NCBI GenBank assembly: GCA_902785355.1
Contig: CACZYF010000031.1
Span: forward strand, 1 to 35,705
Reading direction: 5' to 3'
Source: an uncultured Ruminococcus sp.
GTDB lineage: Bacteria; Bacillota; Clostridia; Oscillospirales; Acutalibacteraceae
Length of the DNA: 35,705 nucleotides
Under the pieces are notes generated by a model. It ran no database searches, was not told the DNA's origin, and saw nothing but the letters and a program-made list of their open reading frames with translations. The first letter of the stretch is position 1, and each line of letters begins with the position of its first letter. Positions 15,031-22,956 of the stretch are shown piece after piece. Position numbers and translations under genes: made by a program.

Positions 15031-15059
15031 ATTATACTACGTGGTTTAGACGCGTGCAA
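15031..15059 (-). promoter_or_regulatory. Promoter of the dockerin-peptidase gene, upstream of the MITE
   Basis: On the minus strand TTGCAC (15059-15054), 17 nt, TATAAT (15036-15031). The transcript would begin about 15024 and carry the whole MITE as its leader. Confidence 0.7.
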
Positions 15060-15123
15060 GCAGAAGGTATTCGGGCAACCATCAAATGTTTAAAAATTAT
15101 TAATAATTTCTTTGAAATTTTTG

Positions 15124-15152
15124 TTGCAACTGGCGTAAAAGTTTGATAGAAT
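15124..15152 (+). promoter_or_regulatory. Promoter of the dockerin protein gene
   Basis: TTGCAA (15124-15129), 17 nt, TAGAAT (15147-15152). Leader about 70 nt, ending in AGGAGG at 15215-15220. Confidence 0.7.
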
Positions 15153-15227
15153 ATACTTAAAGTTTATCATAGCGGTGCCATATAGCTATGTGAACGGTAT
15201 TTTATTAAAGAATCAGGAGGAATTCCA

Positions 15228-16274
15228 ATGAGAAAATTATTGAGCCTCGTGCTCGCACTTGTCATGATTTGCTCGGTAACCGCTATTGCTGCTTCCGCCG
15301 CGAACACCGACGCCGCAGCGACTGCTGCCGAAACAGCTACGGTCACGCTGTATGATATGTACGGCGAGGTTGCGACAACAGGTACCTACAACGTAGGCGA
15401 TACCATTACCTGCACCATGTATTTGAATACTTCCTTGATCGGCACCATCGGCTCCATCAAGGCTAACCAGACCTATACATCTGCTAACCTTACCCTCGCC
15501 GACAAGTACAGCGAGAAGGACGGCCTGATCTCCGATATGGATACCATGTTCCCCGTAACCAAGAAGCAGACCGTAGCGAACGGTAAGCTCGACGGTAAGG
15601 TCGCTTACAACGCTTCCACTCCCCTGATGGGTGAGGATGGCTTCCATTTTGACACCGACGAATCCGCGCTGATCGTTACGCATTATACCGTTACTGCTGC
15701 CGGTGAGGCTGAGATCCATAATGAGATCAACACGCTTGCTGTCGCTGACTATCATCTGACCAGAGTTATCGTGAAGAACATTGTCCTCGACGACAGATTC
15801 ACCACCGCTTATTCTCTGTCCGAGTCAACTGCGGCTACCGGCGTGACCGTTAGCGGCAATATCACCTCCTTCCTCAAGGACGATGACGTAACAGTGACGC
15901 TGACCGGCGTTGATAACAACTTCACTACTAACACTATCGGCATCAACGATTATAATCTTGTAAATGTTCCCGCAGGCAGCTATACCCTGACCATCAGCAA
16001 GAAGAACCATGTGACCCGCGACTATGAGATCACCGTAGCCGACGCTGATGTGACTCAGGACGTGAAGATCCACCCGCTGGGCGATGTTACCGGCGACGGT
16101 AAGATCTCCACCGCTGATTACGGTAAGGCTAATTCTCACGCCAGAAACAAGACGCTGCTCCAGGGCTATGAGCTCAAGTGCGCTGATGTCATCGGCGGCG
16201 ACGGTAAGGTCGGTACCGCTGATGCAGGCCGTATCAACTCCGCTGCAAAGGGCAAAATGTCTCTGTGGACCTGA
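15228..16274 (+). CDS. Secreted dockerin protein with cohesin-like and CarboxypepD_reg-like domains
   Basis: The 348-residue protein has a signal peptide (about 1-24), an N-terminal beta domain (about 36-195) with the opening GTYNVGDTITCTMYLN seen in cohesin-like folds, a small beta-sandwich (about 203-280: VTVSGNITSFL to YTLTISKKNHVTRDYEITV) resembling carboxypeptidase regulatory domains, and a C-terminal dockerin (about 284-342: GDVTGDGKISTADYGKANSH and ADVIGGDGKVGTADAGRINS). The last two domains are closely related to the end of the protein at 32694-35522. If the first domain binds dockerins this would be an adaptor, but it could equally be an inactive relative or an adhesin. No catalytic motif is visible. 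Good ribosome-binding site, own promoter and own terminator. Confidence 0.8.
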   Translation: MRKLLSLVLALVMICSVTAIAASAANTDAAATAAETATVTLYDMYGEVATTGTYNVGDTITCTMYLNTSLIGTIGSIKANQTYTSANLTLADKYSEKDGLISDMDTMFPVTKKQTVANGKLDGKVAYNASTPLMGEDGFHFDTDESALIVTHYTVTAAGEAEIHNEINTLAVADYHLTRVIVKNIVLDDRFTTAYSLSESTAATGVTVSGNITSFLKDDDVTVTLTGVDNNFTTNTIGINDYNLVNVPAGSYTLTISKKNHVTRDYEITVADADVTQDVKIHPLGDVTGDGKISTADYGKANSHARNKTLLQGYELKCADVIGGDGKVGTADAGRINSAAKGKMSLWT

Positions 16275-16296
16275 TCACCGAATAATCAATCATGAG

Positions 16297-16331
16297 AAAT
16301 CCCCGCAAGACTCAGGCTTGCGGGGATTTTT
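16297..16331. terminator. Bidirectional terminator between convergent genes
   Basis: Perfect 13-bp stem AAATCCCCGCAAG (16297-16309) / CTTGCGGGGATTT (16317-16329) with more Ts following. It lies after the dockerin gene and may also serve the amylase gene. Confidence 0.9.
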
Positions 16332-16435
16332 AACGAAATTTGACGAAATAGACAGTCATACTAAGTATCAATCTTTTCGATCTGTTATTTGCAATGTTAT
16401 CTGCAAAATATACGTCTGCTTTTAGTATAAAAGCT

Positions 16436-17818
16436 TTATCCCGTGATGAGGATGATCGGCGCACCGCTGCACATCACGCCGCCGCGGAATACTTCGACGC
16501 TCTCGCCGCTGATGAGATCGCGGTAGAAGCCGTCGGGGAAGTCGACCGCGACATAGCCCGAGCGCCCCTTGACGGAGAACACGCCCAGCGCCTTTCTGCC
16601 GTCCTTTTCGTGCGTCGCGGTCAGGAACGCTTCATCCTGCGCTTTGACGGTATAGACGCTGTCGGTGAAGAGCGGGTCGCGCTTGATCTCAGCGAGCTTC
16701 TGCATGAGCGGGATGAACTGCGGATCGGTTTTGTCGTCCTCATACGCCGTCGCCGTTATGCCGTCGGCGGTGGGGGTGAGGGTGATCCGCTGTCCTTTGG
16801 GACACAGCCGGCGCTTGCCGTCGCTGTCCTCACCAAAGACGTCGTCCTTGTCAAAGAGCGAGGGAGCGTGATCGGCTGCGTACTCCTGACCGGCGTAAAC
16901 GAGCGCCAATCCCTTCTGAAAGTAGGTGAACGCCGTCCAGCTGCGCAGCGCCCTTTTATCGGGGATCATGAACGCCGCCCGCGCCTGATCGTGGTTTTCG
17001 AGAAAGCGGAGCTTGACGTAGTTGTCGGGATAGATGTATTCCTGGCGGTTAATCGCCTCGGCATACGAGGCGAGGGTTCCCTTACCGCTGAGACAGTCGC
17101 GGAACCGTCCGTACACGTCATAGTCATAGCACAGGTCGAACGCCTGATAGATCTCGCTGTCCGAGAGGGCGTTCATTCCTCTGCCGCGCATATAGGTGAT
17201 GAACCCCGGCTCGACCGACTCACTCAGCCAGATACAGCCCGGGTGAACCGCCTCGACCTCCTCTCTCGCTTTCAGCCAAAACTCCAGCGGGATCAGAGGC
17301 GCGACGTCACAACGGAAGCCGTCAACGATCTCCGCCCACATTTTAAGCGTGTCGATCTGATAAGTCCATAATTCTTTATTGGAATAATCGAGGTCAATGA
17401 TATCTGTCCAGTCGCCGACGCGGTTGCCGAAGCTGCCGTCTGCTTTGTGATAGAACCATTCGGGGTGTTCACCTGCCAGCACCGAGTCGGGCGAGGTGTG
17501 GTTATACACGACGTCGATGATGCATTTCATCCCGCGGGCGTGGATGTTTTCGACCAGCGCCTTAAAGTCGTCGATGGTACCGAATTCGGGGTTGACCGCA
17601 CGGTAGTCACTGATCGCGTAGGGTGAGCCGAGCGTGCCTTTTCGGGCTTTGCTTCCAATGGGATGGATAGGCATCAGCCATATGATGTCCGTGCCGAGCT
17701 CCTTGATCCCGTCGAGCTTTTCGCTCACCTTTGCGAAGGTGCCTTCCTCTGAAAAGTTGCGCACAAATATCTGGTACATGACCATATTTCTGAGTGCTTT
17801 TGGGGTATTAACTGCCAT
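16436..17818 (-). CDS. Cytoplasmic alpha-amylase family enzyme (GH13)
   Basis: The 460-residue enzyme has no signal peptide and should act on maltodextrins or related alpha-glucans in the cytoplasm. All four GH13 regions are visible in order: DVVYNHTS (I), GFRCDVAP with the nucleophile Asp (II), IWLSESVEP with the acid/base Glu (III) and FLENHDQ with the transition-state Asp (IV). A short C-terminal beta domain follows. The frame is open for 63 codons upstream, but ATG 17818 is chosen because AAAGGAGGC (17834-17826) precedes it and homologous sequence begins there. It diverges from the sugar ABC transporter, as expected for a maltodextrin uptake and breakdown unit. Exact specificity (amylase, glucosidase or cyclodextrinase) is not readable. 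Confidence 0.92.
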   Translation of the reverse strand: MAVNTPKALRNMVMYQIFVRNFSEEGTFAKVSEKLDGIKELGTDIIWLMPIHPIGSKARKGTLGSPYAISDYRAVNPEFGTIDDFKALVENIHARGMKCIIDVVYNHTSPDSVLAGEHPEWFYHKADGSFGNRVGDWTDIIDLDYSNKELWTYQIDTLKMWAEIVDGFRCDVAPLIPLEFWLKAREEVEAVHPGCIWLSESVEPGFITYMRGRGMNALSDSEIYQAFDLCYDYDVYGRFRDCLSGKGTLASYAEAINRQEYIYPDNYVKLRFLENHDQARAAFMIPDKRALRSWTAFTYFQKGLALVYAGQEYAADHAPSLFDKDDVFGEDSDGKRRLCPKGQRITLTPTADGITATAYEDDKTDPQFIPLMQKLAEIKRDPLFTDSVYTVKAQDEAFLTATHEKDGRKALGVFSVKGRSGYVAVDFPDGFYRDLISGESVEVFRGGVMCSGAPIILITG

Positions 17819-17860
17819 TTCAACTGCCTCCTTTGTCGTTTGCCGTTTTACGCTAAGCTT

Positions 17861-17889
17861 ATTATACCGTTTGCGGCGGAAATAGTAAA
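17861..17889 (-). promoter_or_regulatory. Promoter of the amylase gene
   Basis: On the minus strand TTTACT (17889-17884), 17 nt, TATAAT (17866-17861). Leader about 37 nt. Confidence 0.65.
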
Positions 17890-17984
17890 TAGAAACGCCC
17901 GAATTTTCGAAAAAATGCAGCATATTTTTTATAGCGCGATTGACGTTTCCTGCAAAAATTACTGTAAAAAATCCGTGAAATCTG

Positions 17985-18013
17985 TTGACATCGTCAAGTC
18001 TATCCACTATAAT
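17985..18013 (+). promoter_or_regulatory. Perfect sigma-A promoter of the sugar ABC transporter
   Basis: TTGACA (17985-17990), 17 nt, TATAAT (18008-18013). The -35 box is half of a perfect small palindrome TTGAC-atc-GTCAA (17985-17997), a possible operator. The leader contains GAGGC/GCCTC (18028-18044) followed by a T run at 18048-18052. I see no catabolite-repression (cre) site. Confidence 0.85.
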
Positions 18014-18107
18014 ATTAGATAGAAAACGAGGCAGCTTTCGCCTCCGCTTTTTCGGCTTTCACGCTATGAAAATAGTGATGAAATAAATAAACAAAGGAGA
18101 TATTAAC

Positions 18108-19439
18108 ATGAAAGCAAAGAGGATTTTAGCAATCGTCTTAGCCGTCCTGATGGTAGCTGCACTCGCAGCCTGCGGCGCTAAGACCAACGACAGTAACTCC
18201 GGCACAGCATCCGCTGACAGCGGCAAGAAGGCTGACGCGACCGGCGGCTCCGTTTACTGGCTGAACTTCAAGCCCGAGATCGACGAGACACTCCAGAGCC
18301 TCGCCGCGAAATACAAAGAGGCAAAGGGCGTCGACGTCAAGGTCGTCACTGCTGCTTCCGGTACCTACAGCCAGACCCTCACCTCCGAGATGGATAAGTC
18401 CAACCCGCCCACACTGTTTGTCATCGGCAACCAGCAGGGCGTCAAGGATTGGAAAGACTATGCCATCGACCTCAAGGACACCGCGATCGCGAAAGAGCTG
18501 AATACCGACGCTTACAACCTCTATGACGAGGATGGCAAGCTGGTCTCCATCGGCTACTGCTACGAGTGCTACGGCATCATCGTGAACCCCGACCTGATCG
18601 AGAAGGCCGGTCACACCATGGACGAGATCAAGAACTTTGACGGTCTGAAGGCTGTCGCCGAGGATATCCACGCTCGCGCTGCAGAGCTGGGCTTCGACGC
18701 GTTCTCCTCCTCCGACATGGACGACTCCTCCTCCTGGAGATTCACCGGTCATATGGCGAACCTCGAGTACTTCTACGAGGAGAAGGAAGCAGGCGGCTGG
18801 ACTGAGTGCCCCGCTTCCCTGACCGGTAAGTACATGGACAACTTCAAGAACCTGTATGATCTGTGCATCAACAACTCCCTCACCGCTCCCGCCGATCTCG
18901 CTACCGGCGGTCATGACGCTGAGAACGAGTTCAAGACCGGCAAGGCTGCGTTCTTTGTCAACGGCTCATGGGAGTACGCTGCGGTTTCCGAAGATGTTCC
19001 CAACGCTACCATGATCCCCTACTACTGCGGTGTAGAGGGTGAAGAGAAGGCCGGTCTGAACTGCGGTACTGAGAACTGCTGGGCTGTCAACAGCAAGGTT
19101 TCCGAGGCTGATCAGCAGGCTACCATCGACTTCATGGTATGGCTCGTGACCGATCCCGAGGCTTCTGCTACTATGGTAGAGCAGCTCGGTATCATGCCTT
19201 ACAAGAGCGCTGCCAAGTCCTCCAACGGCTTCCTGAACGACGCCGCGAAGTACACTGCAGACGGTTGCTACGTCATGGATTGGGCGACCAACTATCAGCC
19301 TAACGTCGACGAGTATCGTGCCGCTCTGGTTGCCGCTCTGAACCAGTACAACGCTGACCAGAGTGACGACAACTGGGCTGCTGTCCGGACCGCTTTCGTA
19401 GACGGTTGGGCTCAGCAGTACGCTGCGATCAACGGCTGA
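18108..19439 (+). CDS. Sugar ABC transporter substrate-binding lipoprotein
   Basis: The 443-residue lipoprotein has a signal peptide ending in LAACG, with the lipid-bearing Cys at about residue 22, and an extracellular solute-binding family 1/8 fold as in MalE-type proteins. The order (binding protein, two permeases) and the divergent GH13 enzyme point to malto-oligosaccharides or a similar sugar. A sequence-related second binding protein lies at 21466. Codon use is strongly biased to C/G-ending codons, as expected for a highly expressed gene. A terminator hairpin after the stop should keep binding-protein mRNA above permease mRNA. The ribosome-binding site AAAGGAG is about 8 nt upstream. Confidence 0.93.
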   Translation: MKAKRILAIVLAVLMVAALAACGAKTNDSNSGTASADSGKKADATGGSVYWLNFKPEIDETLQSLAAKYKEAKGVDVKVVTAASGTYSQTLTSEMDKSNPPTLFVIGNQQGVKDWKDYAIDLKDTAIAKELNTDAYNLYDEDGKLVSIGYCYECYGIIVNPDLIEKAGHTMDEIKNFDGLKAVAEDIHARAAELGFDAFSSSDMDDSSSWRFTGHMANLEYFYEEKEAGGWTECPASLTGKYMDNFKNLYDLCINNSLTAPADLATGGHDAENEFKTGKAAFFVNGSWEYAAVSEDVPNATMIPYYCGVEGEEKAGLNCGTENCWAVNSKVSEADQQATIDFMVWLVTDPEASATMVEQLGIMPYKSAAKSSNGFLNDAAKYTADGCYVMDWATNYQPNVDEYRAALVAALNQYNADQSDDNWAAVRTAFVDGWAQQYAAING

Positions 19440-19480
19440 TCCCTCTGATCGCCGTTATCGTATCATCAGATAACTGTCTT

Positions 19481-19514
19481 CGGGGCGGGCATGGCGTCCG
19501 CCCCGATTTTCTTT
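19481..19514 (+). terminator. Intra-operon terminator after the binding-protein gene
   Basis: CGGGGCGG (19481-19488) / CCGCCCCG (19498-19505) followed by attttcttt. Partial read-through would supply the permease genes at a lower level. Confidence 0.78.
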
Positions 19515-19584
19515 AGGATTTGAATTCGCCGATATCCCCGTATCGGTATCACCCGCACGGCTGAGCCGTGAACTGGAGGAACAT

Positions 19585-20490
19585 ATGAAAAAAGGACTTT
19601 TCAAGAATCCTTTACGCCGCTGGGGCTGGCTGTTCTTAGGTCCCGTAGCGGCTGCCTTTGTGATCGGCTTTGTCTGGCCGTTCATCCAGGGCATCTATCT
19701 GTCCTTCTGTAAGTTCCGCACGACCTCCGACGCCAAGCTCCTTCCCACCATCGGAGAGAGCCTGTTCGGAAACTATCAGAAGGCGATCGCGGATCCGAGC
19801 TTCATCCACAGCTTCTGGTACACCGCGCTGTTCGCCCTTGTCAGCCTGATCCTGATCAACGTGCTGGCGTTCTTTGTCGCCTATCTCCTGACGCAGGGGA
19901 TCAAGGGCTCCAACCTCTTCCGTACCGTCTTCTTCATGCCGAACCTGATCGGCGGCATCGTACTGGGCTATATCTGGTCGATGATCTTCGACGGTATCCT
20001 GTCCCACTTCGGTACTTCGATCCTGATGGAGTCGAAGTACGGCTTCTGGGGGCTTATCATCCTCATGTGCTGGCAGCAGATCGGCTACATGATGATCATT
20101 TACATCGCCGGCTTGCAGGCTGTCCCCGAGGACATGCTCGAGGCGGCGAAGATCGACGGCGCGACCAAGTCGCAGACCCTGTTCAGGGTCATCATCCCCA
20201 ATGTGATGCCGTCCATCACCATCTGTACTTTCCTGAGCCTGACCAACGGCTTCAAGCTGTTTGACCAGAACCTCGCCCTCACCGGCGGTCAGCCCTTCAT
20301 CATCCAGGAGGGCGGCTCCGTCATCAAGACCACCGAGATGCTCGCGCTGAACATCTTCAACACCTTCTATGGCTCCAACGCCGCTTCGCAGGGTACCGCT
20401 CAGGCGAAGGCTGTGATGTTCTTCATCCTTGTCGCGGGTCTCGGTCTGATCCAACTGGGCTACACCCGTAAGAGGGAGGTGCAGCAGTAA
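19585..20490 (+). CDS. Sugar ABC transporter permease, MalF-type
   Basis: The 301-residue inner-membrane protein has six predicted membrane helices. The EAA loop that contacts the ATPase is seen as EAAKIDGATKSQTLFRVIIP, a CUT1 sugar transporter feature. Its last base pair overlaps the next gene's start (TAATG), so the two permeases are translationally coupled. GGAGGA precedes the ATG. It should form the channel together with the protein at 20490-21350. Confidence 0.94.
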   Translation: MKKGLFKNPLRRWGWLFLGPVAAAFVIGFVWPFIQGIYLSFCKFRTTSDAKLLPTIGESLFGNYQKAIADPSFIHSFWYTALFALVSLILINVLAFFVAYLLTQGIKGSNLFRTVFFMPNLIGGIVLGYIWSMIFDGILSHFGTSILMESKYGFWGLIILMCWQQIGYMMIIYIAGLQAVPEDMLEAAKIDGATKSQTLFRVIIPNVMPSITICTFLSLTNGFKLFDQNLALTGGQPFIIQEGGSVIKTTEMLALNIFNTFYGSNAASQGTAQAKAVMFFILVAGLGLIQLGYTRKREVQQ

Positions 20491-21350
20491 TGAGGAAACA
20501 AGAGACCTTAGCCTCCGAGCGCCGTCGTAAGACGATCATGTCGGTCGTACTGAGCGTGATCTGTATCATCTATGTGCTGCCGGTGCTCTCGGTCGTTATC
20601 AACTCGTTCAAGCTGAATACCTATGTCAAGACCGACACCTTCGCCCTGCCTCTGGGCGAAATGTGGGCGGGCTTCCAGAACTTTATCAAGGGCATGACCT
20701 TCGGCAACTATCCGTTCTACAAGAGCGTGCTGTACACCGTGATCATCACGGTGCTTTCGACGGCGCTGATCCTCTTGTTCTGCTCGATGGCTGCGTGGTA
20801 TATCGCCCGCGTGAACAGCCTGTTCTGCAAGATCTTCTACTACCTGTGCGTATTCTCGATGGTCGTACCCTTCCAGATGGTCATGTTCACCCTCTCCAAG
20901 ACCGCGGACAAGCTCCATCTGAATACCCCGTGGACGATCCCGGTCGTGTATCTGGGCTTCGGCGCAGGCTTGGCGATCTTTATGTTCGTCGGCTTTGCCA
21001 AGTCGATCCCGATCGAGATCGAGGAGGCGGCTTCCATCGACGGCTGCGGACCGCTGCGCACCTACTTCAAGGTGGTGTTCCCGATGCTCAAGCCGACGAT
21101 GATCTCCGTCGGTATCCTCGAGATTATGTGGGTCTGGAACGACTACCTCCTGCCCTCGCTGGTGCTTGACATCAACGAGTACCGCACCATCCCCATCCAT
21201 ATCCAGTACCTCAAGGGCAGCTACGGCACGGTCGACCTCGGCGCTACCATGGCGCTGATCCTGCTGTCGATCATCCCTGTGATTATCTTCTACCTCGTGT
21301 GTCAGAAGTACATCATCAAGGGCGTCGCCGCAGGCGCTGTCAAGGGCTGA
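20490..21350 (+). CDS. Sugar ABC transporter permease, MalG-type
   Basis: The 286-residue inner-membrane protein has six predicted helices and the EAA loop EEAASIDGCGPLRTYFKVVF. It belongs to the CUT1 second-permease family and completes the channel with the preceding gene. No ATP-binding subunit gene follows, so the pair probably uses a shared ATPase (MsmK/UgpC type) encoded elsewhere, as is common in Firmicutes. Confidence 0.94.
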   Translation: MRKQETLASERRRKTIMSVVLSVICIIYVLPVLSVVINSFKLNTYVKTDTFALPLGEMWAGFQNFIKGMTFGNYPFYKSVLYTVIITVLSTALILLFCSMAAWYIARVNSLFCKIFYYLCVFSMVVPFQMVMFTLSKTADKLHLNTPWTIPVVYLGFGAGLAIFMFVGFAKSIPIEIEEAASIDGCGPLRTYFKVVFPMLKPTMISVGILEIMWVWNDYLLPSLVLDINEYRTIPIHIQYLKGSYGTVDLGATMALILLSIIPVIIFYLVCQKYIIKGVAAGAVKG

Positions 21351-21367
21351 TGATACAATAGACTATG

Positions 21368-21396
21368 GACCGGCGCTGCTTGCGCCGGTCTGCTTT
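21368..21396 (+). terminator. Terminator after the permease genes
   Basis: GACCGGCGC (21368-21376), 5-nt loop, GCGCCGGTC (21382-21390), then tgctttc. The T tract is weak. Confidence 0.65.
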
Positions 21397-21403
21397 CGTA
21401 TGG

Positions 21404-21432
21404 TTGACTTTTCAGCCTGAATTGGCTATACT
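21404..21432 (+). promoter_or_regulatory. Promoter of the second binding-protein gene
   Basis: TTGACT (21404-21409), 17 nt, TATACT (21427-21432). The second binding protein can therefore be expressed apart from the permeases. Confidence 0.72.
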
Positions 21433-21465
21433 TGTAAACAGAACGTTACTTTGGGAGATTCCGAT

Positions 21466-22755
21466 ATGAAGGTAAAACGTATATTGGCGGTCGTTCTGGC
21501 GGCCGCGATGCTGTTCTCGCTCGCCTCATGCAGCAACTGGGATAAGATCAACAGTAAGAAGGCATATGTCTACTGGCTGAACTTCAAGCCCGAGTTGGAC
21601 GGAATACTGCAGGAGCTTGCCGCTCGTTACAGTAAGAAAAAAGGCATCAGCGTCACCGTTAAAACCCCTGAGAGCGACTATAAGTCGACCCTTGCCGAAG
21701 AGCTTAATTCAGATACGCCTCCGACGATGTTCGTACTCAGCGGACAGGACGACGTCAATCGGCTCAGCGGCCATATCGCCGAGCTCGGAAAGACGGATAT
21801 CTCGAAGCTGCTGAACACCGAGGACTTCAACCTGTTTAACGAAAATAACAGTGTTGTCGCGATCCCGTACTGTCAGGAGTGTTTTGGCATAGCGGTGAAT
21901 CCGGATTATTTGGAGCTTGCAGGACACAGCGTAGAGGAAATCAAGGATTTCGACAGCTTGAAAACGGTAGCGGAGGAGATTCACGGTAACGCCTCGTGGC
22001 TTGGCTTTGACGCTTTTGCGGCGGTGGATATCGGCGGCGACAGCTCGTGGAAGTACACAGCGCATTTGGCTAACGTTGATTATGCCTATGAAATGCGCCG
22101 TACATATGAGTGGGAGCGTACGCCTGCTTCGCTTACCGGTGAATACATGGATAATTACAAAAAGCTATACGACCTTATTGTCAATAACGCCACTGCAAAA
22201 GCCTCCGAACTGACCGGAGGGCATGACGGATTGCGGGAATTTAAGGACGGCAAGGCGGCGTTTTATCTTGCGGGCTCGTGGGAGTTTGCTTCGATCGCCG
22301 AGAAGATCCCTAACGCAGTGATGATCCCGTATTACTGCGGCGTGGACGGCGAGGAGAAGGCGGGATTGTGCGTCGGCACCGAGAACTACTGGGCGATCAA
22401 TGAGAATATCAGCGTTGAGAGCAACAAGGCGACGGTCGATTTCATGGTGTGGCTCGTTTCCAATAAGGATGCGTCTGCCGCGCTTGTTAAGGAGCTCGGT
22501 CCGCTGCCGTACACCAAGGCGGCTAAGACATCTGAGAATACCTTCCTCAACAATGCAAAAGCCTATGAGGAAAACGGTTGCTACAGCCTGATGTGGGCGT
22601 TCCGCTTCCAGCCCGATTCCGAAAACTACCGCGCAGCGTTACGTGAAGCGCTCGCGGCGTATAACGCCGATCAGAGCGATCAAAACTGGCAGCAGGTACG
22701 CGAAGCGATGATCGACGGATGGATGAAGGGATATATTTCTGAAAACGAAAAATAA
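21466..22755 (+). CDS. Second sugar-binding lipoprotein, paralogue of the first
   Basis: The 429-residue lipoprotein has a signal peptide ending in LASCS and the same solute-binding fold as the protein at 18108. The two align along their length (both begin the mature part with YWLNFKPE and share GYMDN/YMDN, AAFY/AAFF, MIPYYCGV and AYNADQSD stretches), so they arose by duplication. Differences in loops and a plainer codon use suggest a different ligand or expression level. ATG 21466 follows GGGAG at 21453-21457; an in-frame TTG at 21451 overlaps that site and is rejected. It has its own promoter and may serve the same permeases. Confidence 0.92.
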   Translation: MKVKRILAVVLAAAMLFSLASCSNWDKINSKKAYVYWLNFKPELDGILQELAARYSKKKGISVTVKTPESDYKSTLAEELNSDTPPTMFVLSGQDDVNRLSGHIAELGKTDISKLLNTEDFNLFNENNSVVAIPYCQECFGIAVNPDYLELAGHSVEEIKDFDSLKTVAEEIHGNASWLGFDAFAAVDIGGDSSWKYTAHLANVDYAYEMRRTYEWERTPASLTGEYMDNYKKLYDLIVNNATAKASELTGGHDGLREFKDGKAAFYLAGSWEFASIAEKIPNAVMIPYYCGVDGEEKAGLCVGTENYWAINENISVESNKATVDFMVWLVSNKDASAALVKELGPLPYTKAAKTSENTFLNNAKAYEENGCYSLMWAFRFQPDSENYRAALREALAAYNADQSDQNWQQVREAMIDGWMKGYISENEK

Positions 22756-22765
22756 GTCGAGATAA

Positions 22766-22804
22766 GGGGTTGTCGCATGGATCTCAGCGACAGCCCCCTT
22801 TCTG
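22766..22804 (+). terminator. Terminator of the second binding-protein gene
   Basis: GGGGTTGTCGC (22766-22776) / GCGACAGCCCC (22787-22797) with one T-G pair, then ctttctgt. Its stem sequence resembles the terminator at 7233 and the outer arms of the repeat at 32420. Confidence 0.8.
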
Positions 22805-22821
22805 TAATAACACATATAACG

Positions 22822-22852
22822 AAGGGCGACTCCGATTACGGGAGCCGCCCTT
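22822..22852. terminator. Second hairpin between convergent genes
   Basis: AAGGGCG-a-CTCC (22822-22833) pairs with GGAG-c-CGCCCTT (22841-22852) apart from one mismatch. T tracts are short on both sides. It may end the esterase transcript from the minus strand. Nothing else is seen up to 22956. Confidence 0.55.
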
Positions 22853-22956
22853 ATTGCCTTGTTGAAATCATGTGCTTGATACGCTCAGCACGCAATACAG
22901 CTTTATGATTTCGAAATTTTACATCATGAAGGAAACGACGTACACACAGGCGCGCC

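Noticed and set aside
17819-18007. 63 extra residues at the amylase N-terminus
   Set aside because: This part overlaps the amylase promoter and has no similarity to GH13; AAAGGAGGC lies directly before 17818.
17985-18060. CcpA cre site in the transporter promoter region
   Set aside because: Searched by eye for the TGAAAnCGnTTnCA pattern; no convincing match was found.
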